A stretch of 64,000 bases of DNA from the NCBI RefSeq assembly GCF_003001675.1, contig NZ_PVYW01000024.1, forward strand, positions 62,001 to 126,000, read 5' to 3'. Under the pieces are notes generated by a model. It was not told the origin of the DNA. It ran no database searches and saw only the letters and a list, made by a program, of their open reading frames with translations. This DNA is from Cohnella sp. SGD-V74 (lineage in GTDB: Bacteria; Bacillota; Bacilli; Paenibacillales; Paenibacillaceae). Below are positions 25,236-33,708 of the stretch, in pieces (position 1 is the first letter of the stretch; every line of letters begins with the position of its first letter). A program made the translations under genes and the position numbers.

Positions 25236-25320
25236 CCAATTTCTCAGAAACAAAAAGCGATAAACCCCCGCCACTCTAAGGGTAAGCGTTTGCAGATCAA
25301 GATTAACACCGAGAAATTGG
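25236..25320. promoter_or_regulatory. Long-spaced inverted repeat, candidate operator pair
   Basis: CCAATTTCTC at 25236-25245 and its perfect complement GAGAAATTGG at 25311-25320 flank the start of the rhamnoside operon transcript. The second copy falls in the -10/-35 spacer, the first about 50 bases downstream. This layout would suit a dimeric repressor such as the divergent GntR/LacI protein. Confidence 0.45.
25281..25294 (-). promoter_or_regulatory. cre-like site (CcpA)
   Basis: GGTAAGCGTTTGCA matches the Bacillus cre consensus TGWAARCGYTWNCW at 13 of 14 positions. It overlaps the predicted transcription start of the rhamnoside operon, a position that gives carbon catabolite repression by blocking polymerase. 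Confidence 0.6.
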
Positions 25321-25329
25321 TCATGTCAA
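25300..25329 (-). promoter_or_regulatory. SigA-type promoter of the rhamnoside operon
   Basis: On the minus strand a perfect -35 TTGACA (25324-25329) is followed after 18 bases by TAATCT (25300-25305) with an upstream TG that makes it an extended -10. Transcription would begin near 25293, leaving a leader of about 88 bases before the cyclase gene. Confidence 0.55.
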
Positions 25330-25460
25330 TACGTTATTTTAATTTTAAAGTTATATTAGTATTATCATATCAGAAAAAATGGGGGCAAAATCAGCATCTG
25401 GATCAATCAACCATCGGTACACTTTCGAAAGTTTTCATTGGGCCGCTCCATAACACCTTC

Positions 25461-25491
25461 TATTGATATATCAATATTAATGTTATATACT
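25461..25491 (+). promoter_or_regulatory. Promoter of the GntR/LacI regulator with overlapping palindromic operator
   Basis: TTGATA (25463-25468) and TATACT (25486-25491) are separated by exactly 17 bases, a near-consensus SigA promoter. The -35 box is embedded in the perfect 16-bp palindrome TATTGATATATCAATA (25461-25476), a likely autoregulatory operator. Confidence 0.65.
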
Positions 25492-25553
25492 TTCATCAAA
25501 ATCCCGAAAACAGGGATTCGATTTTATCAACGATTCCGGAGTGGATCCAGAAC

Positions 25554-26660
25554 ATGAACGCGAAGAAGCCCTTATACTCGCAAATTCAGGATTATATTAT
25601 CGCGCAGATAGAGAGAGGCCTTTGGCCGCCGCACTATCAAATCCCTCCCGAACGGGAAATCGCCGATCAGTTTCAGGTCAGCAGAATCACGGCGAAACAT
25701 GCCATGCTCGGTTTGGTGAACGACGGTTTCCTCTACCGGCACCGAGGTAAAGGAACCTTCGTCGCCGATCGAAACCAAAGCTCCATCCCAACGGAAACCC
25801 ATCAGACGCCCCTCCTTCCTCTGCAGCACCGCACGAAGATGATCGGTTTCATCATGCCGTGGATGGAGTCCCACTACTCGTCCATGCTGATTTCCGGCGT
25901 CGAGTCCGCATTGACTCAGCTTTCCTATCACTTCGTATTCAAGAGAATCTCAAACCGCGAGGAGGAATCCAAGGCGATCCACGACTTTCTGAACATCCCA
26001 GTGGACGGAATCATTATCGTGGCCAGCCAAGGAGAGCAGCATTTCAACGATGATATCGTCCGCCTCGTATTGAACAAGCATCCCGTCGTTCTCGTCGAGA
26101 GAACGATGCGCGACATTCGTACCAACGGTGTATTTTGCAATACGAAAGAAATTGGTACGCTTATGGTAGATTACCTCATTGAGCGGAATGTCCAATCGAT
26201 CGGGCTCGTAACCTACCCTCCCTTATACACGATCGGCGTAAGCGATCGGGTAAACGGGTTTCAAACCGCTCTTGCCCGTAAAGGGAAAGAACCGTTGTCT
26301 CCGGGAAGAATCCTCTCGGTATCTACTTCTATACTCGAGCAATCGAGTATGGACGACATCCCTCCGGAAATCCTCGAATTTCTGGAGAACAACCGAGATC
26401 TTGACGCCATCGCCGCCGTCGATGCGCTGCTGGCCCGTTACGTCGGGAAAGCTTGCGCCGAGCTCGGCCTGCAGCATGTCCGCATCATTTGCTGCGACCA
26501 ACCGCTTCTGTACCCGGATTGCGTCTCTCCGCTTGCTTATATCGACCAATCTCCGTTTGAAATGGGTACGATCGCGGCGCGAATGATCGTGGATTCCATC
26601 GCAAAAGGAACCGAGCCGCGTAAACATATGCTGACGCCGCGACTCGTCGAGCTTTCGTAA
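25554..26660 (+). CDS. GntR-HTH/LacI-sensor hybrid regulator (AraR-like)
   Basis: The 368-residue product has a GntR-type winged helix (YSQIQDYIIAQIERGLWPP, PPEREIADQFQVSRITAKHA, YRHRGKGTFV) in the first 75 residues, then a LacI-type periplasmic-binding-like sensor (KMIGFIMPW, ISGVESAL, VDGIIIVA, HPVVLVERTMRD) to the end. AraR of Bacillus has the same architecture and releases DNA when it binds its sugar. It is divergent from the ten-gene rhamnoside operon across a 348-bp region full of palindromes, so it is the probable local repressor, with a sugar such as rhamnose or an intermediate as inducer. Confidence 0.92.
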   Translation: MNAKKPLYSQIQDYIIAQIERGLWPPHYQIPPEREIADQFQVSRITAKHAMLGLVNDGFLYRHRGKGTFVADRNQSSIPTETHQTPLLPLQHRTKMIGFIMPWMESHYSSMLISGVESALTQLSYHFVFKRISNREEESKAIHDFLNIPVDGIIIVASQGEQHFNDDIVRLVLNKHPVVLVERTMRDIRTNGVFCNTKEIGTLMVDYLIERNVQSIGLVTYPPLYTIGVSDRVNGFQTALARKGKEPLSPGRILSVSTSILEQSSMDDIPPEILEFLENNRDLDAIAAVDALLARYVGKACAELGLQHVRIICCDQPLLYPDCVSPLAYIDQSPFEMGTIAARMIVDSIAKGTEPRKHMLTPRLVELS

Positions 26661-26690
26661 TCGGACAACGAGCACTTTCTAAATCGCGCA

Positions 26691-26736
26691 AAAAACCGGC
26701 GATGCCAGGTGATTGCACCTGACATCGCCGGTTTTA
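26691..26736. terminator. Bidirectional rho-independent terminator
   Basis: AAAAACCGGCGATG-CCAGGTG-ATTG-CACCTG-A-CATCGCCGGTTTT forms a long hairpin with A and T tracts on the two sides. It lies between the convergent GntR/LacI gene and the SARP-like regulator and can stop transcripts from both. Confidence 0.92.
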
Positions 26737-26758
26737 AGTTGCAAGCATCTTCGCGGCT

Positions 26759-27886
26759 TTAACCGTTCAACTCCTCATAATAGCCGGCCAAATCGTCGGA
26801 CGGGCCGATGCCCAGCTCGCGGTCAAGCAGCCGAACGTAATCGGCATACAGCGCGTTGATTCCGTTCCTGTCCCCGATTTGCGCGCGCGCCAGCATCAGC
26901 AGGCGGACGACCGATTCGTCCAGCGGATTGCGCTGGTTCAGCTTCATAAGCAAGCTTATCGCGGCCGTCGCGTTGCCCATGGAGAGATAGGCTTCGACAA
27001 GTCTTACGGCGAGCGATGCGTACAGCTCCGCGTAACGCTCCGTTTCATGAACGGCCCAGACGTACGCCCTGTCTCCGAACAGATCGCCGGTATAGGAGCG
27101 CTCGATCCGCTGGGCCAGCTCCGCGTTGTCGGGCGTAATCGTACTCAGCCGGTTCGCCTGAGCCTCGAACTCCGCGCAATCGATCGCGGAATCGGCCGCC
27201 AGCTCGAGCGCGTAGCCGTCGTTCTCGGAGCGCACCGCATCGCGCAAGCCGAGAGGCTCCAATGATTTGCGCAGCTGGTAGATCGACGTATTCAAGTATT
27301 TCAGCGCCTGCTCGTGCTCCATGCCTCCGAAAATATCGGAGATCAGCCGGGAACGCGGAATTCTTCGGCCCCTGTGGAGCAGCAAATAAGCGAACAGCTC
27401 GGCGCATTTGCGAGAGATCCATTTGATGCGACCCGCCGCGTTGCTCACGACGACGTCCCCCAGCAGCGTGACGACCGTCTTGTCCGCTTCAAGCGTTGCC
27501 GGAGCCTTCTGAGGCAACATCCGATTCTCCGCCTTCAGCGCGCGTTGAACGGTACGTTGAAGACGCTCCTGCGTAACGGGCTTCACCAAGTAATCCAGCA
27601 CGGACAGTTCATAAGCATCCAGCGCGTATTCCTTGTGCGACGTGACGAAGACGATCTGCACCGGAGAACCGGCCGCGTTCATGCCGGCCGCAAAGCTCAG
27701 TCCGCTCTCGCCCGGCATGGAGATGTCCACGAAAGCGAGGCCGACGTCCCCGTTCTGCCGCAAATAAGCCTCCGCCGCTCCCGTATCCGTAAACGCGCCC
27801 GCCACCTGAATCTCCGGCAGCTTGGCCAGCATTTTACGCAAAATCAGATGCATCGTCGGTTCATCGTCCACCAAAATCGCTTTCAA
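26759..27886 (-). CDS. Response regulator with SARP-like DNA-binding and BTAD domains
   Basis: This 375-residue protein has a receiver domain (AILVDDEP, Asp54 in AFVDISMPGESG, Lys in DYLVKPVT), a winged helix (KCAELFAYLLLHRGRRIPRSRLISDIFG) and a helical BTAD region. It uses a TTG start at 27886 with GGGAGG just upstream and overlaps the kinase gene by 26 bases, so translation is coupled. It is a paralogue of the 4621-5799 gene, matching through the receiver and winged helix. Targets are unknown; the pair is followed by the terminator at 26691-26736. Confidence 0.9.
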   Translation of the reverse strand: MKAILVDDEPTMHLILRKMLAKLPEIQVAGAFTDTGAAEAYLRQNGDVGLAFVDISMPGESGLSFAAGMNAAGSPVQIVFVTSHKEYALDAYELSVLDYLVKPVTQERLQRTVQRALKAENRMLPQKAPATLEADKTVVTLLGDVVVSNAAGRIKWISRKCAELFAYLLLHRGRRIPRSRLISDIFGGMEHEQALKYLNTSIYQLRKSLEPLGLRDAVRSENDGYALELAADSAIDCAEFEAQANRLSTITPDNAELAQRIERSYTGDLFGDRAYVWAVHETERYAELYASLAVRLVEAYLSMGNATAAISLLMKLNQRNPLDESVVRLLMLARAQIGDRNGINALYADYVRLLDRELGIGPSDDLAGYYEELNG

Positions 27887-29690
27887 CGGCCTCCCGCCTC
27901 CCTTTTGCGTCGACGTGCTCTTCCCGGCCGCCCGCGGAACCGGACAACGAGAAATAGAAGGTCGTCCCCTCGTCCGGAACGCTGTCGAACCAGAGCCTTC
28001 CGCCGTGTATCCGCACGAACTCCCGTGCCAGGACGAGACCGAATCTGGCGCTGGCCGAATCGTCCCCGGGAACCGTCGGCTTGAAGAACGGCTCCTCCAG
28101 TCGAAGCAGCTCCGAAATTCGCGGATCGATCCCCGCTCCGTTATCGCGCACGGAGACGACGACCGACTCGCCTTCCAAGGCGGCGCCGACCTCGACCTCG
28201 CCTCCGATTCCCGTATACTTGATCGCGTTCGAGAGCAGGTTGCGCAAGATCAAGTCCAGCATCTCTTTGTCGGCGCGCACCGCAAGCCGATCGTCGATCC
28301 GCTCCGTCAGCGCGATCCGCTTAATGCCCGCCTTCGCTCCCGCGAGCGACAGCGCCTGGCGGACGACCTGCTGCAAATTCCAGCTCATCGGACGGAATTG
28401 GACTTGGCCCTTCTGGCTGCGATACCAATCCAACAATTGCTCGACCAGATGGAACGTGCCGTGCACCTGGTCCTTCAGCTCGCGGAACAGCTCGGCATGC
28501 TCCTGTTCGGCGGCGGCCAGCTCCTCGCCGAGCAGCTCGGTCAGGCTGACAAGAAGCGCGATCGGGTCCCGGATATCGTGCGCGACGACGGTAAACAGCT
28601 TATCCTTGAAGGCGTTCAGCTCGGCGAGCTGACGGGCATTTTCGCGCAGCCGCTCCTCATTTTCCTTCAGCTCCGTAATATCGTTGAGCATGAGAATTTT
28701 GCCGATCGGCTGCGTGTCCGCTTCCACAATCGGAGTTAAGCTGCAGGCGTAATGCCGGGTCCGTTCCCCGTCCGTTCGGCGAAACGGGAACTGAGCCTCT
28801 CCCGTACCGGCGCCGACAATGCTTTCCAGCAGTTCCGGGTGAACGGACAACGCCTTGGCGGCCTCCGCCGGATAGCGGGCAATGTCGGACAACTCGCTTA
28901 GTACGGACGCTGCAGCCCGATTAAAGCTCACGATCCGGTCATCTCCGTCAATCAGCACAACCCCGTCCCGAATCGTATCGAACAGCTTCGCGTGCGCGAG
29001 CGGCATGAGCCGCAGCAGATTAAAGCGATAGATTCCCCATACGTACACGATGCCCGACACGACGAATCCGAACGGCGTCAAGTCGACTTGAACGCCGAAC
29101 CAGAACATCGCATTCAGCAGCATCGGAGCGGCCCCGCCCAAAGCGAGAATGACGATCTGTTTGCGCATGATGGGAGGAGAACGCCAAAACATCGGAATAA
29201 ACAGCAACATTCCGCACACCATCACGCCATAATTGTAGAGGCCGTGCACCTCGTACCAGAAGCCTTTGATCGTTGTGTACAGCGGAACCGCGGAATCCGT
29301 ATTCAAGATGTAACGCTCATATACGAGATGGTGCCAATCGTTGGTCAAGTGAAATCCGAATACAAGCACCGGAACGACCATCAGCGCTGCGGACAGCTGC
29401 CTCCGGCGCTTCGCAGCGGTCCCCGTAAACTGGATGACGAGAATCAGCCACAGCGTGGAAACGAAAGGAATGCCCAAATATTCGATCTGCAGCGACAGCT
29501 TAAACTCATCCAGAGTTCGGCTGAGCACCTCCAGCCCATAGCCCAACGCATAGAAGGCCGCCGTCAGCATCATGAATAGAACCGTTCTGGCTGCGGGCAG
29601 ATGGCGCTTCCGGTAGGAAAGCCATGAGATGAACAGCATAATCGCCGCGGCGGCGAACAGGAAGATCGACATCCACTGCTTAATATCCAC
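27861..29690 (-). CDS. Sensor histidine kinase, 7TM-PAS-HisKA-HATPase
   Basis: A GTG start at 29690 is supported by GGGAG eight bases upstream. The first 230 residues form a 7TM histidine-kinase sensor region (FLFAAAAIMLFISWLSYRKR...YALGYGLEVLSRTLDEF...IEYLGIPFV). Then come a PAS domain (FDTIRDGVVLIDGDDRIVSFNRAA), a HisKA domain with phospho-His in VVAHDIRDPIALLVSL, and an ATPase with N-box LILRNLLSNAIKYTG and G-box RDNGAGID. It phosphorylates the overlapping SARP-like regulator. The signal for this membrane sensor type is unknown. Confidence 0.92.
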   Translation of the reverse strand: MDIKQWMSIFLFAAAAIMLFISWLSYRKRHLPAARTVLFMMLTAAFYALGYGLEVLSRTLDEFKLSLQIEYLGIPFVSTLWLILVIQFTGTAAKRRRQLSAALMVVPVLVFGFHLTNDWHHLVYERYILNTDSAVPLYTTIKGFWYEVHGLYNYGVMVCGMLLFIPMFWRSPPIMRKQIVILALGGAAPMLLNAMFWFGVQVDLTPFGFVVSGIVYVWGIYRFNLLRLMPLAHAKLFDTIRDGVVLIDGDDRIVSFNRAAASVLSELSDIARYPAEAAKALSVHPELLESIVGAGTGEAQFPFRRTDGERTRHYACSLTPIVEADTQPIGKILMLNDITELKENEERLRENARQLAELNAFKDKLFTVVAHDIRDPIALLVSLTELLGEELAAAEQEHAELFRELKDQVHGTFHLVEQLLDWYRSQKGQVQFRPMSWNLQQVVRQALSLAGAKAGIKRIALTERIDDRLAVRADKEMLDLILRNLLSNAIKYTGIGGEVEVGAALEGESVVVSVRDNGAGIDPRISELLRLEEPFFKPTVPGDDSASARFGLVLAREFVRIHGGRLWFDSVPDEGTTFYFSLSGSAGGREEHVDAKGRREAVESDFGGR

Positions 29691-29827
29691 GAAGACGGCT
29701 CCCTTGCTTGCGATGATTGGCGACCGGGTCGGAATTCCTCGGTCCGGTTCGGGAATTTAATCCCTTCGCTATCATCATAACATCCGAAGACCGGAGTCCG
29801 AATCGTTTTTTCGACATAAGGCGAGCC

Positions 29828-29868
29828 AGGGCGTATATGCAACCTCCGAGGATAGCAGATACACGCCC
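29828..29868 (-). terminator. Hairpin at the end of the AAA+ ATPase gene
   Basis: AGGGCGTAT and ATACACGCCCT flank a loop of about 20 bases, and the stem begins in the ATPase stop codon. There is no T tract, so it may be an RNA-stabilising structure or a weak terminator before the kinase gene. Confidence 0.4.
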
Positions 29869-32132
29869 TAGCCGTTGCGAATCTCCTCGAAGAAGTAGCC
29901 GTATTCCCCCAGCTCATCCCGCGTAATTGTGCGATTCGTCTTGTCCAGCTCATACTGGTACGCCTGAAAAACGTGCTTCATGCCGACCGCCTCTCCGACT
30001 CCGCTCGCCAGGAAAGCCGCGGTGAGGGCGACGTTCTTGATGCTTCCGCCCGACATCTGCAGCTTGCGGCCCAGGAAGCCGCAGTCGAGATCGGAAGAGA
30101 GCGGCGTCTCCCGCGGGAAGATGCTTCTCCAGATCGTCTCCCGCTGCTTCTCGTCCGGGAACGGGAAGCGGATCACGTAATTGATGCGTCGCAAAAAGGC
30201 TTCGTCCATGTTCTGCAAATAGTTGGTCGCCAGGATCGAAATGCCCCGATACTCCTCCATCTTCTGCAGCAAAAATGCGACTTCCGTGTTGGCGTTCTTG
30301 TCGTGGGAATCCTTGACCTCGGAACGCTTGCCGAACAGCGCGTCAGCCTCGTCGAAAAATAAAATCGCATAGCTCGATTGGGCTTCGTCGAAAATGTCGC
30401 GCAAATTTTTCTCGGTTTCCCCGATGTATTTGCTGATGATCTGAGACAGGTCGATCTTATAAATCTCCATATCCAGCTCGTTGGCCGCGATCTCCGCCGC
30501 CATCGTCTTGCCCGTGCCCGGAGGTCCGGAGAACAGCAGACTGACTCCTGTGCCGTAGGAGAGCTTGCGCTGAAATCCCCATGAGCCGTACACCGTATGC
30601 TTGTAGCGGATATGGTTGCACGCATGCTGCAGCTTGCGGGTCTGGGGCTCGGGAAGCACGAGGTCGTCCCAGCGATGCTTCGGCGACAGCCGCTTCGACT
30701 TCGCGCCCAGGTTATGGCTCAGCTGCTTGTAGCAGGCTTGAATCAGGTCGCTCCAGCCGACGAGCTCCCGTCCCCCACCGGCCGCTCTCCACTGGGCCGA
30801 AGCGCGAGCCGCTGCCAGCGCGCTCTCGATCTGTCCGGGATGGAAGACGAAGCGCGACGACAGCGCCCCCCAATCGATGCCGTCCTCCAGCTCGTAAGCG
30901 AGCGCAAGGGTTCGCCACGCCTCAATCCGCTCCTCCTCCGACAATCCCGGAACTTCCAGCTCCAGTCCGATGACGCCGCGGCGATCGAGCGGACGGCAGG
31001 GCTCCTCCGACAGCAGGAAAACGGTGCCCGGAAGTCGGGCCAGCCGTTCCAGCAGCGCGATCTTGCGGCGTCTGTCCGCTGCTTCTCCGTCGGACGCGGC
31101 CCGGAAGCCGTAAAACACGGGAATCGCCTGCTGGATGGCCGCCTCGCGAAACACCGCGTCCAGGGCGTCCGGCCCGCTCTCGTCCGCCTCCGGCAGCTTG
31201 GTCATATCCACGTACAGCAGCGCTTCCTTAAAGTGAGCCCCGACATGGGCGACTTGAGTCTTGCCCCCCGCTCCTTCCGCTCCCCATAGAGAGACGACCA
31301 ACGAGGCTCCGTCCTCGGCGATTCGACGGGTCAACCAGCTGCGCAGCTTCGTTTGAATGTCGAAATGGCCCAGCAGCGGCGGCGGCTCCTCGGAGGGCGA
31401 CACGATCTCCATATAACGCCCCAGCTCTTCCGGCATGGAGATGGAATCGAGCGCAAATCTGACCATGCGTTCGTCCAGGCGACAGAATCTGTTGATGGTC
31501 GTACCGCCCTTGCGCGCGCCGGCCGCTTCCCGCAGGAAATAGCGGTTCAATACGCCGTCGTCCCGCATGATCCGGACCGCCAGCCTGCGTTCGTCCGCAT
31601 CGCTCGCCGCGAGCGACGCGGCCAGATCCCGGCTCGGATACGTCGCGCCGCGCTCGCCTTGCAGCAGCGCGAACGCCGATTCGTACTTCCGATCCACCTC
31701 CGCCGCCAGGCAGACGACGACGATTCTCTGCTCCAGCGCAGTCAGCCCGAACAGACGAGCCAAATACGGAAGCGGCAGAAACGCGCCGTCGCGTTCGCCG
31801 AGGCTTACAGCAAGCTCTGCCCTGCCGCGTGCGTCTTCCCATTGAAGCAACAGCTTCTGCTCGTCTGCATCCTCTCGCCCTGCGGCCGGCGACCCGTCTC
31901 CCCGATCTCGAGCATCCGCTCCCTGTCCGAATGCCTCCGCCGCAGAAACGAGCTCCTTATCCAGCCTCTCCCGTCGATGCAGCATGAGCGCGATGCCCGC
32001 GTCCAGCCACTCCAGCCATCCCCTGACGCAATCCGTTCCGTCCCGAAAAGGCGTCACGCTCCCAGCTTCGACATCTGCCGCATCCACTTCCGATCCCGTC
32101 TCCATTCCCGTTCCCGCGACAGCCTGCTCCAT
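29868..32132 (-). CDS. AAA+ ATPase of the contractile-injection-system (Afp15/Pvc15-like) type
   Basis: The 754-residue protein has an N-terminal winged-helix-like region (LARLFGLTALEQRIVVVCLAAE), a first ATPase-like domain with a damaged Walker A (GAEGAGGKT), and a C-terminal AAA+ domain with Walker A SGPPGTGKT, Walker B ILFFDEADALFGKRSEVKD, the phrase NTEVAFLLQKMEEYRG, sensor 1 ILATNYLQNMD and arginine fingers FLRRI. This architecture and the DALFGKRSEVKD segment are typical of ATPases encoded in extracellular contractile injection clusters, where they aid assembly or cargo loading. No sheath, tube or baseplate gene lies in this window. GGAGGGG precedes the ATG. The next gene upstream is probably its partner. 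Confidence 0.85.
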   Translation of the reverse strand: MEQAVAGTGMETGSEVDAADVEAGSVTPFRDGTDCVRGWLEWLDAGIALMLHRRERLDKELVSAAEAFGQGADARDRGDGSPAAGREDADEQKLLLQWEDARGRAELAVSLGERDGAFLPLPYLARLFGLTALEQRIVVVCLAAEVDRKYESAFALLQGERGATYPSRDLAASLAASDADERRLAVRIMRDDGVLNRYFLREAAGARKGGTTINRFCRLDERMVRFALDSISMPEELGRYMEIVSPSEEPPPLLGHFDIQTKLRSWLTRRIAEDGASLVVSLWGAEGAGGKTQVAHVGAHFKEALLYVDMTKLPEADESGPDALDAVFREAAIQQAIPVFYGFRAASDGEAADRRRKIALLERLARLPGTVFLLSEEPCRPLDRRGVIGLELEVPGLSEEERIEAWRTLALAYELEDGIDWGALSSRFVFHPGQIESALAAARASAQWRAAGGGRELVGWSDLIQACYKQLSHNLGAKSKRLSPKHRWDDLVLPEPQTRKLQHACNHIRYKHTVYGSWGFQRKLSYGTGVSLLFSGPPGTGKTMAAEIAANELDMEIYKIDLSQIISKYIGETEKNLRDIFDEAQSSYAILFFDEADALFGKRSEVKDSHDKNANTEVAFLLQKMEEYRGISILATNYLQNMDEAFLRRINYVIRFPFPDEKQRETIWRSIFPRETPLSSDLDCGFLGRKLQMSGGSIKNVALTAAFLASGVGEAVGMKHVFQAYQYELDKTNRTITRDELGEYGYFFEEIRNG

Positions 32133-32174
32133 TTTGCCCCTCCAGCCGAACGATAGAATAGTAGAAACCGAACG

Positions 32175-33476
32175 TTACGACCGGCCGAAAAACCGCTTCA
32201 TGCGGGACATCATCCCGCCTTCCTCCGATTTCGGCTTGGCCGCCTCCGCCCGCTCCTTCTCCACTTCCTTGGCTCGTTGCTTGTAGTATTTGTGATGCGC
32301 CGTTTCTCCGCGCGCATGGGCGGTCAGCCGCTTGACCTGCTCGTCGCTGTCGACGGCCGGCGCTCCCGCATCCGCTTTGCCCTTGCCCGCCGCGACGAGC
32401 GCATGCCGTTGCTTCTCCAGGCCGATGAATTCGTCGATATTCTCGTACGCCGAGAATTCTTTCTTGCCCATATCTCTGCGAGCTTCCTGACGCGCCCGCG
32501 CCTGGTTCACCTGCTTGCGCGAGCCGGAAGTGGCGAGATCGCTGGCCACCCCGGCCGCCGCGCTCACCGCCCCGGTCGCGACTCCCGCTCCGGGTACGAG
32601 GTCTCCGACGATTCCCGTCACGGTGCCGATTCCCGCCTTCACCCGGTCGGCCGTGATTTTCGTGCCGACCGCTTGCGCTTGAACAGACGTGCTCGTCTTG
32701 ATCGCCTCATTGCCTGTCGTCGCCGCTATGCCCTTGAGCAAATCGCGTTCCTTTACGTCGTATTTCTCGGCCATCTTCTGCTTAAGTCCCTTGCCTAACA
32801 GAGGAATCATGCCGACGGCGGTCTGCCCCGGGTTATCCACGATATCGTTAACCGCGTTTTTGGCTTTCTGTTTCACATCGAACTTGCCCGGCATCAGCCG
32901 ATTCTCGATCTTGTTCGTTCGTACGTCCTCTTCGAGATTTTCGTCCCGGGCGCGGTTGCCGCTCCGATCGCGGCTTTGGGACAAGTCCCACTTCCCGTGA
33001 CGTTTGTTGCGGATATGTTGGGGAATATCGTACCACTTCGGATTGTTGGCCGCGTCGGTCATCTTCTGCACGCGTTCGTGAAACGCCGGGTCGATTCCTC
33101 CGGCCTCCTCCGATTCGCTCCCGGACGATTCGGACTCTCCACCGGACTTCGGCGCTTCGGCTTCGGGCGCGACCGGCGCTTCCGACGGAGCTTCCACGGC
33201 CGGCGCGGGCGCCTGCACCGGCGCTTCTTCAACTTCCTCTTCCGCCTCGGGCGCCTCTTCAGGGCTCGGGGTCTGCTCTCGCGCTCGCTCTCCCGCTCCC
33301 ATACCCGGGAACACCTGAACCGCCCCCTGGGCTTTCAGCCGCTCCAAGATGGCGGACTTGTCCGACTCTTGGCTCTCCTCCTCCGCCTGCTCCTGCAAAT
33401 CCTCGTCGACCCGGGACGACGATCTGCTCCGGGCGGAGCTTTCTTCCCCTTTGCGCGCTTCGACTGTTTTCGGCAT
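32175..33476 (-). CDS. Unrecognised charged, low-complexity protein paired with the AAA+ ATPase
   Basis: The start at 33476 (MPKTVEARKGEESSARSRSS) has AGAGGA eight bases upstream and gives 433 residues. Residues 1-155 are disordered and rich in Glu, Ala, Pro and Ser. A central part follows with IPQHIRNKRHGKWDLSQS, ending in a Gly/Ala/Val-rich segment (about 265-325: GTVTGIVGDLVPGAG...SAAAGVASDLATSG) that looks like a glycine-zipper hairpin able to enter membranes. The C-terminus is a basic helix (QVNQARARQEARR to MKRFFGRS). I recognise no family. It lies 42 bases upstream of the ATPase on the same strand, so the two form an operon. A cargo, adaptor or pore role is speculative. Confidence 0.8.
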   Translation of the reverse strand: MPKTVEARKGEESSARSRSSSRVDEDLQEQAEEESQESDKSAILERLKAQGAVQVFPGMGAGERAREQTPSPEEAPEAEEEVEEAPVQAPAPAVEAPSEAPVAPEAEAPKSGGESESSGSESEEAGGIDPAFHERVQKMTDAANNPKWYDIPQHIRNKRHGKWDLSQSRDRSGNRARDENLEEDVRTNKIENRLMPGKFDVKQKAKNAVNDIVDNPGQTAVGMIPLLGKGLKQKMAEKYDVKERDLLKGIAATTGNEAIKTSTSVQAQAVGTKITADRVKAGIGTVTGIVGDLVPGAGVATGAVSAAAGVASDLATSGSRKQVNQARARQEARRDMGKKEFSAYENIDEFIGLEKQRHALVAAGKGKADAGAPAVDSDEQVKRLTAHARGETAHHKYYKQRAKEVEKERAEAAKPKSEEGGMMSRMKRFFGRS

Positions 33477-33547
33477 TGGTCCGTTCCTCTCGGCATGATT
33501 TACGTGGATTATACCAGACGCCAATAAAAGAATAATGAAAGAATACA

Positions 33548-33640
33548 AGCAAAACCGCCTTCGGCATCCTCAGGACGATGAAGGCGGTTTGTCGGAGACG
33601 ATTCAGATAAGGATGGCGGATTTTATGCTTTCTGAAACGT
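33548..33640. repeat. Second repeat family, copy 1
   Basis: A 93-bp non-coding sequence that recurs at 49568-49661 with about 88% identity. It forms two hairpins: AAACCGCCTTC with GAAGGCGGTTT, and CGATTCAG with CTGAAACG (one mismatch here, perfect in the other copy). It lies in the 232-bp gap between the AraC gene and the unknown ATPase partner, which otherwise shows nothing distinctive. Confidence 0.75.
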
Positions 33641-33708
33641 CGAGGCCGCTCCCCGCTGCTCTCATCGGCAGCGGCGGGGCTCCTCGCACTTCAGCGTTAA
33701 TATTCGGT

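Noticed and set aside
29868..32132. FtsH- or Cdc48-type protease/unfoldase
   Set aside because: There is no membrane anchor, no zinc-protease HExxH and no Cdc48 N domain; the degenerate first ATPase domain and the segment after Walker B fit the injection-system group better.
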